A stretch of DNA of 64,000 nt. Origin: Flagellimonas taeanensis (GTDB taxonomy: Bacteria > Bacteroidota > Bacteroidia > Flavobacteriales > Flavobacteriaceae). Where the stretch lies: NCBI RefSeq assembly GCF_003584105.1, contig NZ_QXFO01000009.1:62001-126000 (forward strand), given 5' to 3'. The notes below the pieces were generated by a model. It was not told the origin of the DNA, made no database searches, and worked only from the letters and a program-made list of their open reading frames with translations. Shown here one piece after another: positions 16,988-26,015 of the stretch. Positions within the stretch are counted from its first letter, which is position 1. Each line of letters starts with the position of its first letter. The position numbers and the translations under genes are program-made.

Positions 16988-18331
16988 ATGGAAGCAAAAA
17001 TCAAAGCATTTATGGATGAGGTCAAGGCCAGGAACGGCCATGAACCTGAATTCATACAAGCGGTACAAGAGGTGGCGGAAACGGTAATACCTTACATTGC
17101 CAAGCACGACATCTATAATGGAAAGAACATCCTCCTGAGAATGGTCGAGCCGGAACGATTGATCTCGTTCCGTGTGGCTTGGGTCGATGACGAAGGAGAA
17201 ATCCATGTGAACCGCGGATACCGCATTCAAATGAACTCGGCCATAGGCCCCTACAAAGGAGGGCTCCGATTTCACCCCACAGTAAATGCCAGCGTACTGA
17301 AATTCTTGGCATTTGAACAAGTATTCAAAAACAGTCTCACCACTTTGCCCATGGGCGGAGGAAAGGGAGGTTCCGATTTTGATCCAAAAGGCAAGTCGGA
17401 CGATGAGGTGATGCGCTTTTGCCATGCCTTCATGACAGAGCTTTGCCGACACATTGGCCCGAACACCGACGTTCCCGCTGGGGACATCGGGGTGGGTGCC
17501 CGAGAGATAGGGTTCCTTTTTGGGATGTACAAAAAAATTCGCAACGAGTTCACGGGTGTGTTGACCGGGAAGGGACTTTCATGGGGAGGATCGCTGATCC
17601 GTCCCGAAGCGACCGGTTACGGTACCGTTTACTTTGCCGACAGTATGCTCAAGACCCAAGGAAAATCTTTTGACGGTAAGAAAGTAGTGATATCTGGGTC
17701 AGGGAACGTGGCGCAATATGCTGCCGAAAAAGTCCTTCAGATGGGAGGAAAAGTATTGACCCTTTCAGATTCGGGCGGTTATATCTATGACAAGGACGGA
17801 ATAAACGAGGAAAAACTCGCCTATGTGATGGACTTGAAGAACAACCGTAGGGGGAGGATTTCGGATTATGTTGCCAAGTATCCCTCGGCAGAATTCCACA
17901 AAGGGGAAACCCCATGGAAAGTGGCATGCGACATTGCATTGCCCTGTGCCACCCAGAACGAGCTGAACGGGGATGATGCCGCCCTATTGATCAAAAATGG
18001 CTGTATCGCCGTGGCCGAAGGAGCCAATATGCCTTCCACTCCGGAAGCCATCCATGCGTTCCACGATGCCAAGATCTTGTTTGCACCAGGCAAGGCTTCC
18101 AATGCTGGGGGTGTGGCCACTTCAGGTCTGGAAATGTCCCAAAACTCACTTAGGATCAGTTGGACACGGGAAGAGGTGGATCAGCGATTGAAGGGGATCA
18201 TGTCCGATATCCACGATGCCTGTATCGAATACGGAAAAGAAGAAGGCGGGTACTGCAACTATGTAAAAGGAGCCAATATTGCCGGTTTCGTAAAGGTTGC
18301 GGATGCCATGTTGGCCCAAGGGGTCATTTAG
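16988..18331 (+). CDS. gdhA: Glutamate dehydrogenase, hexameric NADP-type
   Basis: A 447-residue enzyme of the small hexameric class (about 450 residues) that reductively aminates 2-oxoglutarate to glutamate in ammonium assimilation. Seen: GPYKGGLRFHPTVN (87-100), PMGGGKGGSDFDPKGKSD (121-138; Lys126 is the catalytic lysine), and the dinucleotide-binding VVISGSGNVAQYAAE (about 235-249). The ATG MEAKIKAF is the first in-frame start. Single-gene unit with its own -7 box and a strong inverted-repeat terminator downstream. Confidence 0.95.
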   Translation: MEAKIKAFMDEVKARNGHEPEFIQAVQEVAETVIPYIAKHDIYNGKNILLRMVEPERLISFRVAWVDDEGEIHVNRGYRIQMNSAIGPYKGGLRFHPTVNASVLKFLAFEQVFKNSLTTLPMGGGKGGSDFDPKGKSDDEVMRFCHAFMTELCRHIGPNTDVPAGDIGVGAREIGFLFGMYKKIRNEFTGVLTGKGLSWGGSLIRPEATGYGTVYFADSMLKTQGKSFDGKKVVISGSGNVAQYAAEKVLQMGGKVLTLSDSGGYIYDKDGINEEKLAYVMDLKNNRRGRISDYVAKYPSAEFHKGETPWKVACDIALPCATQNELNGDDAALLIKNGCIAVAEGANMPSTPEAIHAFHDAKILFAPGKASNAGGVATSGLEMSQNSLRISWTREEVDQRLKGIMSDIHDACIEYGKEEGGYCNYVKGANIAGFVKVADAMLAQGVI

Positions 18332-18360
18332 GTCCTTTGACCGAAAATAGTTTTTGATTG

Positions 18361-18415
18361 GCAGTTACCGGAAGGAGTGCTTATTTTTACACTTCTGGTA
18401 ACTGCTTCTTTTTTG
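18361..18415 (+). terminator. Inverted repeat / terminator after gdhA
   Basis: GCAGTTACCGGAAGGAGTG (18361-18379) pairs with CACTTCTGGTAACTGC (18390-18405), with one mismatch and a bulge, and is followed by a T-rich run. The loop carries TATTTTTA, a near-match to a -7 box for recO, which begins at 18420. It probably ends gdhA transcription. Confidence 0.6.
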
Positions 18416-18419
18416 GCCC

Positions 18420-19139
18420 ATGCAAATCACCACAAAGGCAATCGTTCTTTCCTCACTAAAATATGGAGACACCAGTCTCATCGTTAGGGCATTTACCGAA
18501 TCCGATGGTTTGAAATCCTATTTGTTGAAAGGGGTATTTTCCACGGGAAAGGGAAAACTGAAACCTGCCTATTTTCTTCCCTTGATGCAATTGGAGGTGG
18601 TGGCCAACCACAGGAACAAGGGCACTTTGGAAAGCATTAGGGAAGTTAAGGTGGCGGCACCCTACCGTACCCTCCACACGGACATCCTAAAGAACAGTGT
18701 GGTGCTTTTTCTTGCGGAAATGTTGGGGAGCAGCATTCATGAACAAGAACAGGACCAAGGACTGTTCAACTATTTGGAACATGCCCTATTATGGTTGGAC
18801 GACCATGAACTTCCACCCAATTTCCATATCCTCTTTTTATTGAACCTCACCAAATACCTAGGCTTTTATCCGGATACTTCAATGGAGGAAGCTCCTTTTT
18901 TTGATCTTCAGGAAGGGGGATTTTGTGAAACGCCATCACTTAATCCGTTGATACAGAGTGAAAATCTGATGAATTTTAAGAATTTTTTGGGCATGGATTT
19001 TGATGCACTTCAGACTGTACAATTAACGAAGTCCAACAGGCGGGAACTCTTGAAAACAGTGATCTTGTATTTTCGGTTGCATGTGCACGGATTCAGGGAA
19101 CCAAAATCGCTTGCCGTACTAAATGAAGTATTTAATTGA
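18420..19139 (+). CDS. recO: DNA repair protein RecO
   Basis: A 239-residue RecO: helps load RecA on gapped DNA in the RecFOR pathway. The N-terminal OB fold shows QITTKAIVLSSLKYGDTSLI (2-21) and VRAFTESDGLKSYLLKG (22-38), both typical of the family; the C-terminal helical part (about 90-239) is less conserved, and the zinc-finger cysteines of some RecO proteins are not seen. It is followed by the receptor gene without a gap (TGA at 19137, ATG at 19141), so the two may be co-transcribed. Confidence 0.9.
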   Translation: MQITTKAIVLSSLKYGDTSLIVRAFTESDGLKSYLLKGVFSTGKGKLKPAYFLPLMQLEVVANHRNKGTLESIREVKVAAPYRTLHTDILKNSVVLFLAEMLGSSIHEQEQDQGLFNYLEHALLWLDDHELPPNFHILFLLNLTKYLGFYPDTSMEEAPFFDLQEGGFCETPSLNPLIQSENLMNFKNFLGMDFDALQTVQLTKSNRRELLKTVILYFRLHVHGFREPKSLAVLNEVFN

Positions 19140-19140
19140 A

Positions 19141-21561
19141 ATGCAGAACCTAAAATCAGCCTCGACCCTAATCTTTTTGCTTTTTTCCGTCACGTTTTAT
19201 GCCCAACAAATAACCGTTTTGGATGCTGATAGCGGAACACCTGTGGACAATGTGGCCCTGTTCAACAAGGAACAGACCAAGACGACCATCACGGACGCCC
19301 GCGGGAACACCGATCTGGGCATTTTTGCGGAAGACGAGAAAATTACCTTTCGTCATATCGGGTATGAGACCTACACGGCTACGAAATCGCAGATTGGCAG
19401 GAGGGGCAACCGGGTATATCTCCTCACAAGGGCCGAAGAACTTCAGGAAGTGGTCATGTCCGTTTCCAAATGGGAGCAGCAGAAAAAACGGATTCCCCAG
19501 AAAGTGGAGACCTTGGGCGCACGGGACATTTATTTTACCTCGCCCCAGACCTCTGCCGATCTTTTGCAGAACAGCGGTAAGGTGTTTGTACAGAAAAGCC
19601 AATTGGGCGGGGGGAGCCCCATGATACGGGGTTTTGCGACCAACAGGCTCTTGCTTTCAGTCGATGGAGTTCGGATGAACAATGCCATTTTCAGGGGCGG
19701 TAACCTCCAAAATGTAATATCCATAGACCCTTTTACCATAGCAAAGACCGAGATTACCTTTGGGCCAGGTTCCGTGATCTACGGTAGTGATGCCATTGGA
19801 GGGGTCATGAACTTTTATACACAAAGTCCACACTTTTCATATACTGATAGTCTTGCTTTTTCAGGCCATATGGACTATCGGTATGCCTCGGCAAATAAGG
19901 AGAACACGGCCCATGTGGATTTTAACTTTGGGCAACGAAAATGGGCATCCTACACCAGTTTCACCTACAACAATTTTGATGATCTGATGATGGGAAAGCA
20001 TGGTCCCGACTCCTATCTGCGGAACAATTATGTCGTGAGGCGGAACGGCACCGATGTTTTGGTGGAAAATGATGACCCAAGAAAGCAAGTGACCTCCGGT
20101 TATGACCAGTTCAACTTTCTCCAAAAATTCGCATACAGGCCCAGTACTTCGTGGAACTATGATTGGGGCCTATACTACTCGGAGACTGCCGATTATTCCA
20201 GATACGATAGGTTGATCCGTCCCACCAGCGATGGATTGGGACTCCGTTCTGCGGAATGGTATTATGGTCCCCAAAAATGGTTCATGGGCAATTTTCAGGT
20301 CACGCAAAAGGGGAAGAACAAATTTTATGATGGGGTCAAATTGACCACGGCCTATCAATTTTTTGAAGAGAGCCGCCATGACCGTGGGTTTGACGATGTG
20401 GAGCTGTATTCCACAAGGGAAAAAGTGGATGCCATTTCCGTGAATTTGGATTTTGAGAACAAGAAAATGGGCAATCTGAATCTCTTTTATGGTGCGGAGT
20501 ACATTTTCAACAAAGTCCACTCGGAAGGGAGTGTGAAAGACATTGTGACGGATGAAGAGGAATTGACTGCTTCCCGATATCCCGATGGGGCCACGTGGCA
20601 GACTTTTGCCGGGTACATTAATGGTGAATATCAAGTGAAACCCAACCTTACAGTACTGTCGGGAATACGGTACAGCCAGGTTTGGGTGGATGCACGGTTT
20701 GAAAACACCTTTTATCCTTTTCCGTTTGAAGAAGCCGATATTGTGACCGGGGCACTTACGGGCAGTTTGGGGGTCAGTTGGTTCCCATGGTCCGATTTTC
20801 AGGTCACCTTGAACGGTTCTACGGGGTTTAGGGCCCCGAATATTGACGATATCGGGAAGATTTTCGACTCGGAACCTGGTTCCGTGGTGGTGCCCAACCC
20901 AGATCTGGAACCCGAATATGCCTATAATGGAGAACTGGGCATCAAGAAGAATTTTGATGATAAGGTGGTGTTCAAGGGGGCCGCATATTATACCTATTTA
21001 GTGGACGCTTTGGTCCGAAGGGACTTTACCTTCAATGGGCAGCGAGAGATTGAATACAATGGCGAGCTGAGCAATGTGCAGGCCATTCAAAATGCGGCCA
21101 AGGCCTACGTTTATGGATTTGAATTCGGGCTGGAAGCCTACTTTGATGAACATTGGTCGCTGTTGTCCAACCTTACCCTCACGGAAGGCACGGAAGAAGA
21201 TGACAGCGGCATGGACACGCCTGCCCGACACGCGGCCCCGACGTTTGGCGACGCACACCTGATCTGGCAGAACCAAAAGCTAAAGGCAGATGTATTTGTC
21301 AATTACAATGGGGAGATCAGCAACAAGGGGCTGTCCCTTTCCGAACAAAGCAAGGATTACATGTATGCCAGCGACCGAGACGGAAACCCGTATTCGCCTT
21401 CTTGGTACACCTTGAATTTGAGATCGCAATATCAAATTTCCAATGCGCTCAAGGCGACCATGACTTTGGAAAATATGACCAACCAGCGTTACAGGACCTA
21501 TTCGTCTGGGATAGTGGCACCGGGAACCAATTTAATTTTGGGAGTAGGGTACGTGTTTTAG
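19141..21561 (+). CDS. TonB-dependent receptor, heme/hemoglobin-type
   Basis: An 806-residue outer-membrane receptor. Start MQNLKSAS chosen; an ATG at 19123 overlaps recO. Signal peptide 1-22 (...TFYAQQ), carboxypeptidase-regulatory-like domain (about 23-100), plug (about 120-230) with SPMIRGFATNRLLLSVDGVRM and SVIYGSDAIGGVMNFYTQ, then a 22-strand barrel ending in VGYVF. The plug wording (PMIRGFATNRLLL.VDG.RMNNA) and barrel motif GFRAPNIDDIGKIFDSEPG match hemoglobin/heme receptors, so the substrate may be heme; no HmuY-like or siderophore genes are adjacent. Confidence 0.88.
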   Translation: MQNLKSASTLIFLLFSVTFYAQQITVLDADSGTPVDNVALFNKEQTKTTITDARGNTDLGIFAEDEKITFRHIGYETYTATKSQIGRRGNRVYLLTRAEELQEVVMSVSKWEQQKKRIPQKVETLGARDIYFTSPQTSADLLQNSGKVFVQKSQLGGGSPMIRGFATNRLLLSVDGVRMNNAIFRGGNLQNVISIDPFTIAKTEITFGPGSVIYGSDAIGGVMNFYTQSPHFSYTDSLAFSGHMDYRYASANKENTAHVDFNFGQRKWASYTSFTYNNFDDLMMGKHGPDSYLRNNYVVRRNGTDVLVENDDPRKQVTSGYDQFNFLQKFAYRPSTSWNYDWGLYYSETADYSRYDRLIRPTSDGLGLRSAEWYYGPQKWFMGNFQVTQKGKNKFYDGVKLTTAYQFFEESRHDRGFDDVELYSTREKVDAISVNLDFENKKMGNLNLFYGAEYIFNKVHSEGSVKDIVTDEEELTASRYPDGATWQTFAGYINGEYQVKPNLTVLSGIRYSQVWVDARFENTFYPFPFEEADIVTGALTGSLGVSWFPWSDFQVTLNGSTGFRAPNIDDIGKIFDSEPGSVVVPNPDLEPEYAYNGELGIKKNFDDKVVFKGAAYYTYLVDALVRRDFTFNGQREIEYNGELSNVQAIQNAAKAYVYGFEFGLEAYFDEHWSLLSNLTLTEGTEEDDSGMDTPARHAAPTFGDAHLIWQNQKLKADVFVNYNGEISNKGLSLSEQSKDYMYASDRDGNPYSPSWYTLNLRSQYQISNALKATMTLENMTNQRYRTYSSGIVAPGTNLILGVGYVF

Positions 21562-21570
21562 AAGAAAAAA

Positions 21571-21713
21571 GACTGTCTAAAAAGTGATTAAATTGTCATT
21601 TTGAGCTGTCACCCTGAGCGTAGTCGAAGGGAGAGGCGAAAAATCTCTATTATCAGATAGTTGAATTTTAAAAGATTCTTCATTTCATTCTGAATGACAC
21701 TTTTTAGACAGCC
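21571..21713. mobile_element. MITE-like element with terminal inverted repeats
   Basis: A 143-bp element with GACTGTCTAAAAAGTG (21571-21586) at one end and CACTTTTTAGACAGCC (21698-21713) at the other, 15 of 16 bases complementary. Inside is the dispersed repeat GTCACCCTGAGCGTAGTCG (21608-21626). It has no coding capacity and lies between two convergent genes, so its stem could also serve as a bidirectional terminator. No target-site duplication is evident. Confidence 0.5.
21608..21631. repeat. Dispersed GTCACCCTGAGCGTAGTCGA repeat copy
   Basis: Copy of a short repeat that recurs at 40819-40842 (one to three changes) and, more diverged, at 16944-16968. Located inside the MITE-like element. 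Confidence 0.55.
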
Positions 21714-21734
21714 TTGGTTTGATAACAATGGCTT

Positions 21735-22016
21735 CTAGATGCTATCAAGGGCCTTTTTGGCGGCCTCTTCCATCTCCTTGCCGGCTTTTTCAAGACTGTC
21801 CAAAGCTTTTTCTCCTATTTCCTTGGCGTCTTTGCCCACTTCCTTTGCAGTGTCTATGGCATCGTTGGCGGCCTCTTTCAGGTCTTTGCCAGCTTCCTCA
21901 AGGGCCTCACCAGCCTCTTCGGAAGCCTCTTTTGCCTTGTCGGTAGTATCCTTGCAAGAGGTCAGTACGGATACCGATAGAGATAGGGCCATTACGGCAA
22001 TAAATACTTTTTTCAT
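21735..22016 (-). CDS. Small helical (coiled-coil) lipoprotein
   Basis: A 93-residue lipoprotein (lipobox LTSC, Cys21). The whole mature part is an Ala/Glu/Lys-rich amphipathic helix with an 11-residue rhythm (KEASEEAGEALEEAGKDLKE ... DSLEKAGKEMEEAAKKALD), resembling LEA-type or YtxH/apolipoprotein-like helices. It may associate with the outer membrane or stabilise envelope components under stress; function unknown. Convergent with the TonB receptor, separated by the MITE-like element. Confidence 0.75.
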   Translation of the reverse strand: MKKVFIAVMALSLSVSVLTSCKDTTDKAKEASEEAGEALEEAGKDLKEAANDAIDTAKEVGKDAKEIGEKALDSLEKAGKEMEEAAKKALDSI

Positions 22017-22159
22017 TTCAACAATGGATTAGTGTTAATGGAAAATCAATATAACAAAAATTTACCTGAAATAGGGATTATCTCCATATCATATTTAGAT
22101 TAAGGACATTAAGGAAATTCTAATAGGCAATGGGTAGGCCATAATTCCATCTAAATTTA

Positions 22160-22167
22160 TAATTTTG
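22160..22167 (+). promoter_or_regulatory. Candidate -7 element for ileS
   Basis: TAATTTTG, a perfect TAnnTTTG match 31 bp before the ileS ATG. A matching -33 TTG is not clear. Confidence 0.4.
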
Positions 22168-22198
22168 CAAACTTGAATTCTAGAAGAAGTAGCAGTTT

Positions 22199-25100
22199 AT
22201 GAAGTTTGCAGAATATAAGGGATTGGATTTGCCCAAAGTGTCAGAAGAAGTTCTGAACTTTTGGAAGGATAAACAGATATTTGAAAAGAGTGTTTCCACT
22301 AGGGAGGGCAAGGAAAGCTACGTCTTCTATGAAGGTCCCCCATCTGCAAATGGCATGCCAGGCATCCACCACGTGATGGCCCGTACCATCAAGGATATTT
22401 TCCCAAGGTACAAGACCATGAAGGGCTTTCAGGTGAAACGAAAGGCCGGTTGGGACACTCACGGACTGCCCATAGAGATAGGTGTGGAGAAGGAACTTGG
22501 CATCACCAAGGAAGATATCGGCAAGAAAATATCGGTGGAGGAGTACAACGCCGCCTGTAAAAAAGCGGTGATGCGCTACACCGATGTCTGGAACGACATG
22601 ACCGAGAAGATAGGGTACTGGGTGGATATGGACGATCCCTACATCACCTACAAGCCCAAGTACATGGAGTCTGTTTGGTGGTTGCTGAAGCAGATCTACG
22701 ACAAAGGACTTTTATACAAAGGATACACCATTCAGCCGTATTCGCCAAAGGCGGGTACCGGATTGAGCTCGCACGAGTTGAACCAACCCGGCACCTATCA
22801 AGATGTGACGGATACCACGGTAACGGCACAGTTCAAAGCCAAAAAAGACTCGCTTCCCGATTTTCTGAAAAATGTTGAGGGCGATATCCACTTCTTGGCG
22901 TGGACGACGACCCCTTGGACCCTTCCTTCCAACACGGCATTGACGGTTGGGCCCAAAATCGAATACGTATTGGTGAAAACCTTCAACCAATATACCTTCG
23001 AACCGATTCATGTGGTACTGGCCAAGAATCTGGTCAGCTATAATTTCTCAGGGAAATTTGCCAAGGTCGAGACCACCGAAGAATTGTCCAATTTTAAAGA
23101 AGGGGACAAAAAAATCCCGTATTGGGTAGGCCAGAGCTGTTTAGGAAAAGATTTGGTGGGCATTCAGTACGAACAGCTTCTTCCATACGTGTTGCCCAAC
23201 GACAACCCCGAAAATGCCTTTAGGGTTATTTCTGGGGATTTCGTGACCACAGAAGATGGTACAGGAATCGTACACACGGCACCCACCTTTGGTGCAGACG
23301 ATGCCCTCGTGGCCAAGCAGGCCGATCCTGAGGTTCCGCCCATGCTCGTAAAAGATGAGAATGGCAACTTGGTGCCCTTGGTGGACCTACAGGGCCGATT
23401 CCGTCCTGAAATGGGCGAATTGGCAGGGAAATATGTCAAAAACGAATATTATGACGATGGCCAGGCCCCCGAAAAATCGGTGGATGTCGAGATTGCCATC
23501 AAACTAAAGGAAGAGAACAAGGCCTTCAAGGTCGAGAAATATGTCCACAGTTACCCAAACTGCTGGCGAACCGATAAACCCATTTTATACTATCCGTTGA
23601 ACTCTTGGTTCATCAAGGTGACCGATGTGAAGGACCGAATGTTCGAACTCAACCAGACCATCAACTGGAAGCCGAAGGCAACTGGAGAGGGCAGATTTGG
23701 CAACTGGTTGGCCAATGCCAACGATTGGAACCTTTCCCGATCCAGGTATTGGGGCATTCCATTGCCTATCTGGAGAACGGACGATGGCAAGGAAGAACTG
23801 ATCATTGGTTCTGTGGAAGAGCTGAAGGCCGAAATGGCCAAGGCCGTTGAAGCGGGGGTTTTGGAAAAAGATGTGTTTGCCGAATTTGTGGTGGGCGACA
23901 TGAGCGAGGACAATTACGACAAGATCGACCTGCACAAGAATATCGTGGACGGCATCACCTTGGTGTCCCCTTCTGGGCAACCCATGAAGCGGGAGGCCGA
24001 TCTGATCGACGTTTGGTTCGATAGTGGCTCCATGCCCTATGCCCAATGGCACTACCCTTTTGAAAACAAAGAGTTGATCGATGATGGCATTGCCTTTCCG
24101 GCCAATTTTATCGCTGAGGGAGTGGACCAGACCCGCGGATGGTTCTATACCCTACATGCCATAGCCACCATGGTGTTCGATAGCATTGCCTACCGCAATG
24201 TGGTCTCCAACGGATTGGTACTCGATAAGGAAGGTAAAAAAATGTCGAAACGATTGGGCAACGCTGTAGATCCATTTGAGGTGTTGCCGGAGCACGGACC
24301 CGATGCCACCCGTTGGTACATGATCTCCAATGCCAACCCTTGGGACAACCTTAAATTTGATATTGACGGTGTGGTCGAGGTAAAGCGAAAGTTCTTCGGA
24401 ACGCTCTACAATACCTATTCCTTCATGGCGCTGTATGCCAATATTGACGAATTCAGCTATGCCGAGGCAGAGATTCCTTTGGCGGAAAGGCCAGAGATAG
24501 ACCAATGGATTTTGTCCGAACTCCACACCTTGATCAAAAACGTGGATGAGGCCTATGCCGATTATGAAGCGACCAGGGCTTCGCGGATGATCTCGGATTT
24601 TGTACAGGAAAACCTGAGCAACTGGTATGTGCGCCTGTGCAGGAGAAGGTTCTGGAAAGGCGACTACGGACAGGACAAGATTTCCGCATACCAGACCCTC
24701 TATACGTGTTTGGTGACCGTGGCCAAGCTTTCCGCACCAGTGGCCCCTTTCTTTATGGATCGATTGTACAAGGATCTCGATGCGGTCACCGGAAAGGAAG
24801 GTTTTGAAAGTGTGCATTTGGCCGGGTTTCCAGCATATGATGTTTCCATGGTGAATGAAAAACTGGAGCGCAAGATGCAGCTGGCACAAAAAATAGCCTC
24901 TTTGGTACTTTCCATCCGCCAGAAGGAAAAGATAAAAGTGCGCCAACCCCTGCAAAAAATCATGATCCCGATCTTGAATGCAGAACAGAAAAAGGATATC
25001 GAAGCAGTGTCCGGGTTAATCAAATCCGAGGTGAACGTGAAGGAAATCCAGTTGTTGGACGATGCTTCAGGAATTTTGGTAAAGCAAATAAAACCCAACT

Positions 25101-25600
25101 TTAAGGTCTTGGGCCCGAAATTTGGTAAGGATATGAAAGCCATCGCGGCCAAGGTGAACCAATTGGGGCAGGACGATATCCAAAAAATAGAGCAAGAAGG
25201 AGAATTAACACTCCAATTGGAAAATAAAACCGTTAATTTACAGTTAGCCGATGTAGAGATCAGTTCCCAGGATATAGAAGGGTGGCTGGTGGCCAGTTCC
25301 GGACCGCTTACGGTGGCATTGGACGTGACGATTGACGAAACCCTCAGAAAGGAGGGGATCGCCAGGGAATTGGTAAACAGGATCCAGAACATCCGAAAGG
25401 ATTCAGGGTTTGAGGTGACCGACAAGATCGACATCAAGATACTGAAAGACGGACTTGTGGAAAATGCGGTTTCCAGTAATGAGGAATACATCAAGGCAGA
25501 GACCTTGACCGCAGTACTCAACTTTGAGGAAGAATTGGACGAAGGCATAGCAATAGCCTTCGACGAAGTCAATACAAAATTGTTTATTCAAAAGCATTAG
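22199..25600 (+). CDS. ileS: Isoleucyl-tRNA synthetase, long form
   Basis: A 1133-residue class Ia synthetase charging tRNA-Ile. HIGH-type motif GIHH at 55-58 (EGPPSANGMPGIHHVMART), editing domain CP1 with TTPWTLPSNTALTVGP (about 236-251) and GTGIVHTAPTFGADD, and KMSKR at 681-685. The length and sequence style fit the long, eukaryote-like IleRS type common in Bacteroidota; related forms elsewhere are less sensitive to mupirocin. First gene of a run ileS-dksA-(secreted protein)-lspA, an order often kept in this phylum. Confidence 0.97.
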   Translation: MKFAEYKGLDLPKVSEEVLNFWKDKQIFEKSVSTREGKESYVFYEGPPSANGMPGIHHVMARTIKDIFPRYKTMKGFQVKRKAGWDTHGLPIEIGVEKELGITKEDIGKKISVEEYNAACKKAVMRYTDVWNDMTEKIGYWVDMDDPYITYKPKYMESVWWLLKQIYDKGLLYKGYTIQPYSPKAGTGLSSHELNQPGTYQDVTDTTVTAQFKAKKDSLPDFLKNVEGDIHFLAWTTTPWTLPSNTALTVGPKIEYVLVKTFNQYTFEPIHVVLAKNLVSYNFSGKFAKVETTEELSNFKEGDKKIPYWVGQSCLGKDLVGIQYEQLLPYVLPNDNPENAFRVISGDFVTTEDGTGIVHTAPTFGADDALVAKQADPEVPPMLVKDENGNLVPLVDLQGRFRPEMGELAGKYVKNEYYDDGQAPEKSVDVEIAIKLKEENKAFKVEKYVHSYPNCWRTDKPILYYPLNSWFIKVTDVKDRMFELNQTINWKPKATGEGRFGNWLANANDWNLSRSRYWGIPLPIWRTDDGKEELIIGSVEELKAEMAKAVEAGVLEKDVFAEFVVGDMSEDNYDKIDLHKNIVDGITLVSPSGQPMKREADLIDVWFDSGSMPYAQWHYPFENKELIDDGIAFPANFIAEGVDQTRGWFYTLHAIATMVFDSIAYRNVVSNGLVLDKEGKKMSKRLGNAVDPFEVLPEHGPDATRWYMISNANPWDNLKFDIDGVVEVKRKFFGTLYNTYSFMALYANIDEFSYAEAEIPLAERPEIDQWILSELHTLIKNVDEAYADYEATRASRMISDFVQENLSNWYVRLCRRRFWKGDYGQDKISAYQTLYTCLVTVAKLSAPVAPFFMDRLYKDLDAVTGKEGFESVHLAGFPAYDVSMVNEKLERKMQLAQKIASLVLSIRQKEKIKVRQPLQKIMIPILNAEQKKDIEAVSGLIKSEVNVKEIQLLDDASGILVKQIKPNFKVLGPKFGKDMKAIAAKVNQLGQDDIQKIEQEGELTLQLENKTVNLQLADVEISSQDIEGWLVASSGPLTVALDVTIDETLRKEGIARELVNRIQNIRKDSGFEVTDKIDIKILKDGLVENAVSSNEEYIKAETLTAVLNFEEELDEGIAIAFDEVNTKLFIQKH

Positions 25601-25603
25601 AAC

Positions 25604-25987
25604 ATGGCAGAAGATTTAAAAGTAAGATACTCTGACAAGGACTTGGAGGAATTCAGGATTTTGATCGAGGAAAAAATGGAAAAGGCAAAAAGTCATCTGG
25701 AACTTTTGAAGAGTTCCTACATGAACGACGGTAATAACGGCACGGATGATACTTCACCCACCTTCAAGGCTTTTGAGGAAGGTTCGGAGACGATGAGCAA
25801 GGAGGCCAACACGCAGCTGGCCATCCGTCAGGAGAAATTTATCCGTGACCTGAAGAACGCCCTTATGAGGATCGAGAACAAGACCTATGGCATTTGCCGT
25901 GTGACCGGAAAACTCATCAACAAGGAGCGATTGAAGCTGGTTCCCCATGCCACTTTGAGCATTGAGGCGAAGAACATGCAAAAATAA
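25604..25987 (+). CDS. DksA/TraR-family protein with decayed zinc finger
   Basis: A 127-residue DksA/TraR-type protein, starting 3 bp after ileS. The N-terminal coiled coil (about 12-95) carries the tip region NGTDDTSPTFKAFEEGSET; the C-terminal element YGICRVTGKLINKERLKLVP keeps only Cys98 of the four zinc cysteines. This is the usual Bacteroidota form. DksA proteins bind RNA polymerase in its secondary channel and work with ppGpp; function here is inferred from family. A hairpin follows directly. Confidence 0.85.
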   Translation: MAEDLKVRYSDKDLEEFRILIEEKMEKAKSHLELLKSSYMNDGNNGTDDTSPTFKAFEEGSETMSKEANTQLAIRQEKFIRDLKNALMRIENKTYGICRVTGKLINKERLKLVPHATLSIEAKNMQK

Positions 25988-26011
25988 TAAAAGCGCCCTA
26001 GGGCGTTTTTT
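25988..26011 (+). terminator. Rho-independent terminator after the dksA-like gene
   Basis: A-run, CGCCC (25994-25998), TA, GGGCG (26001-26005), then six Ts (26006-26011). Short stem with a tight turn. The next gene starts at 26016, so it may attenuate rather than end transcription. Confidence 0.6.
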
Positions 26012-26015
26012 GTTT

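Noticed and set aside
24152..24955. 267-codon minus-strand ORF
   Set aside because: Antisense shadow of ileS, including the KMSKR region.
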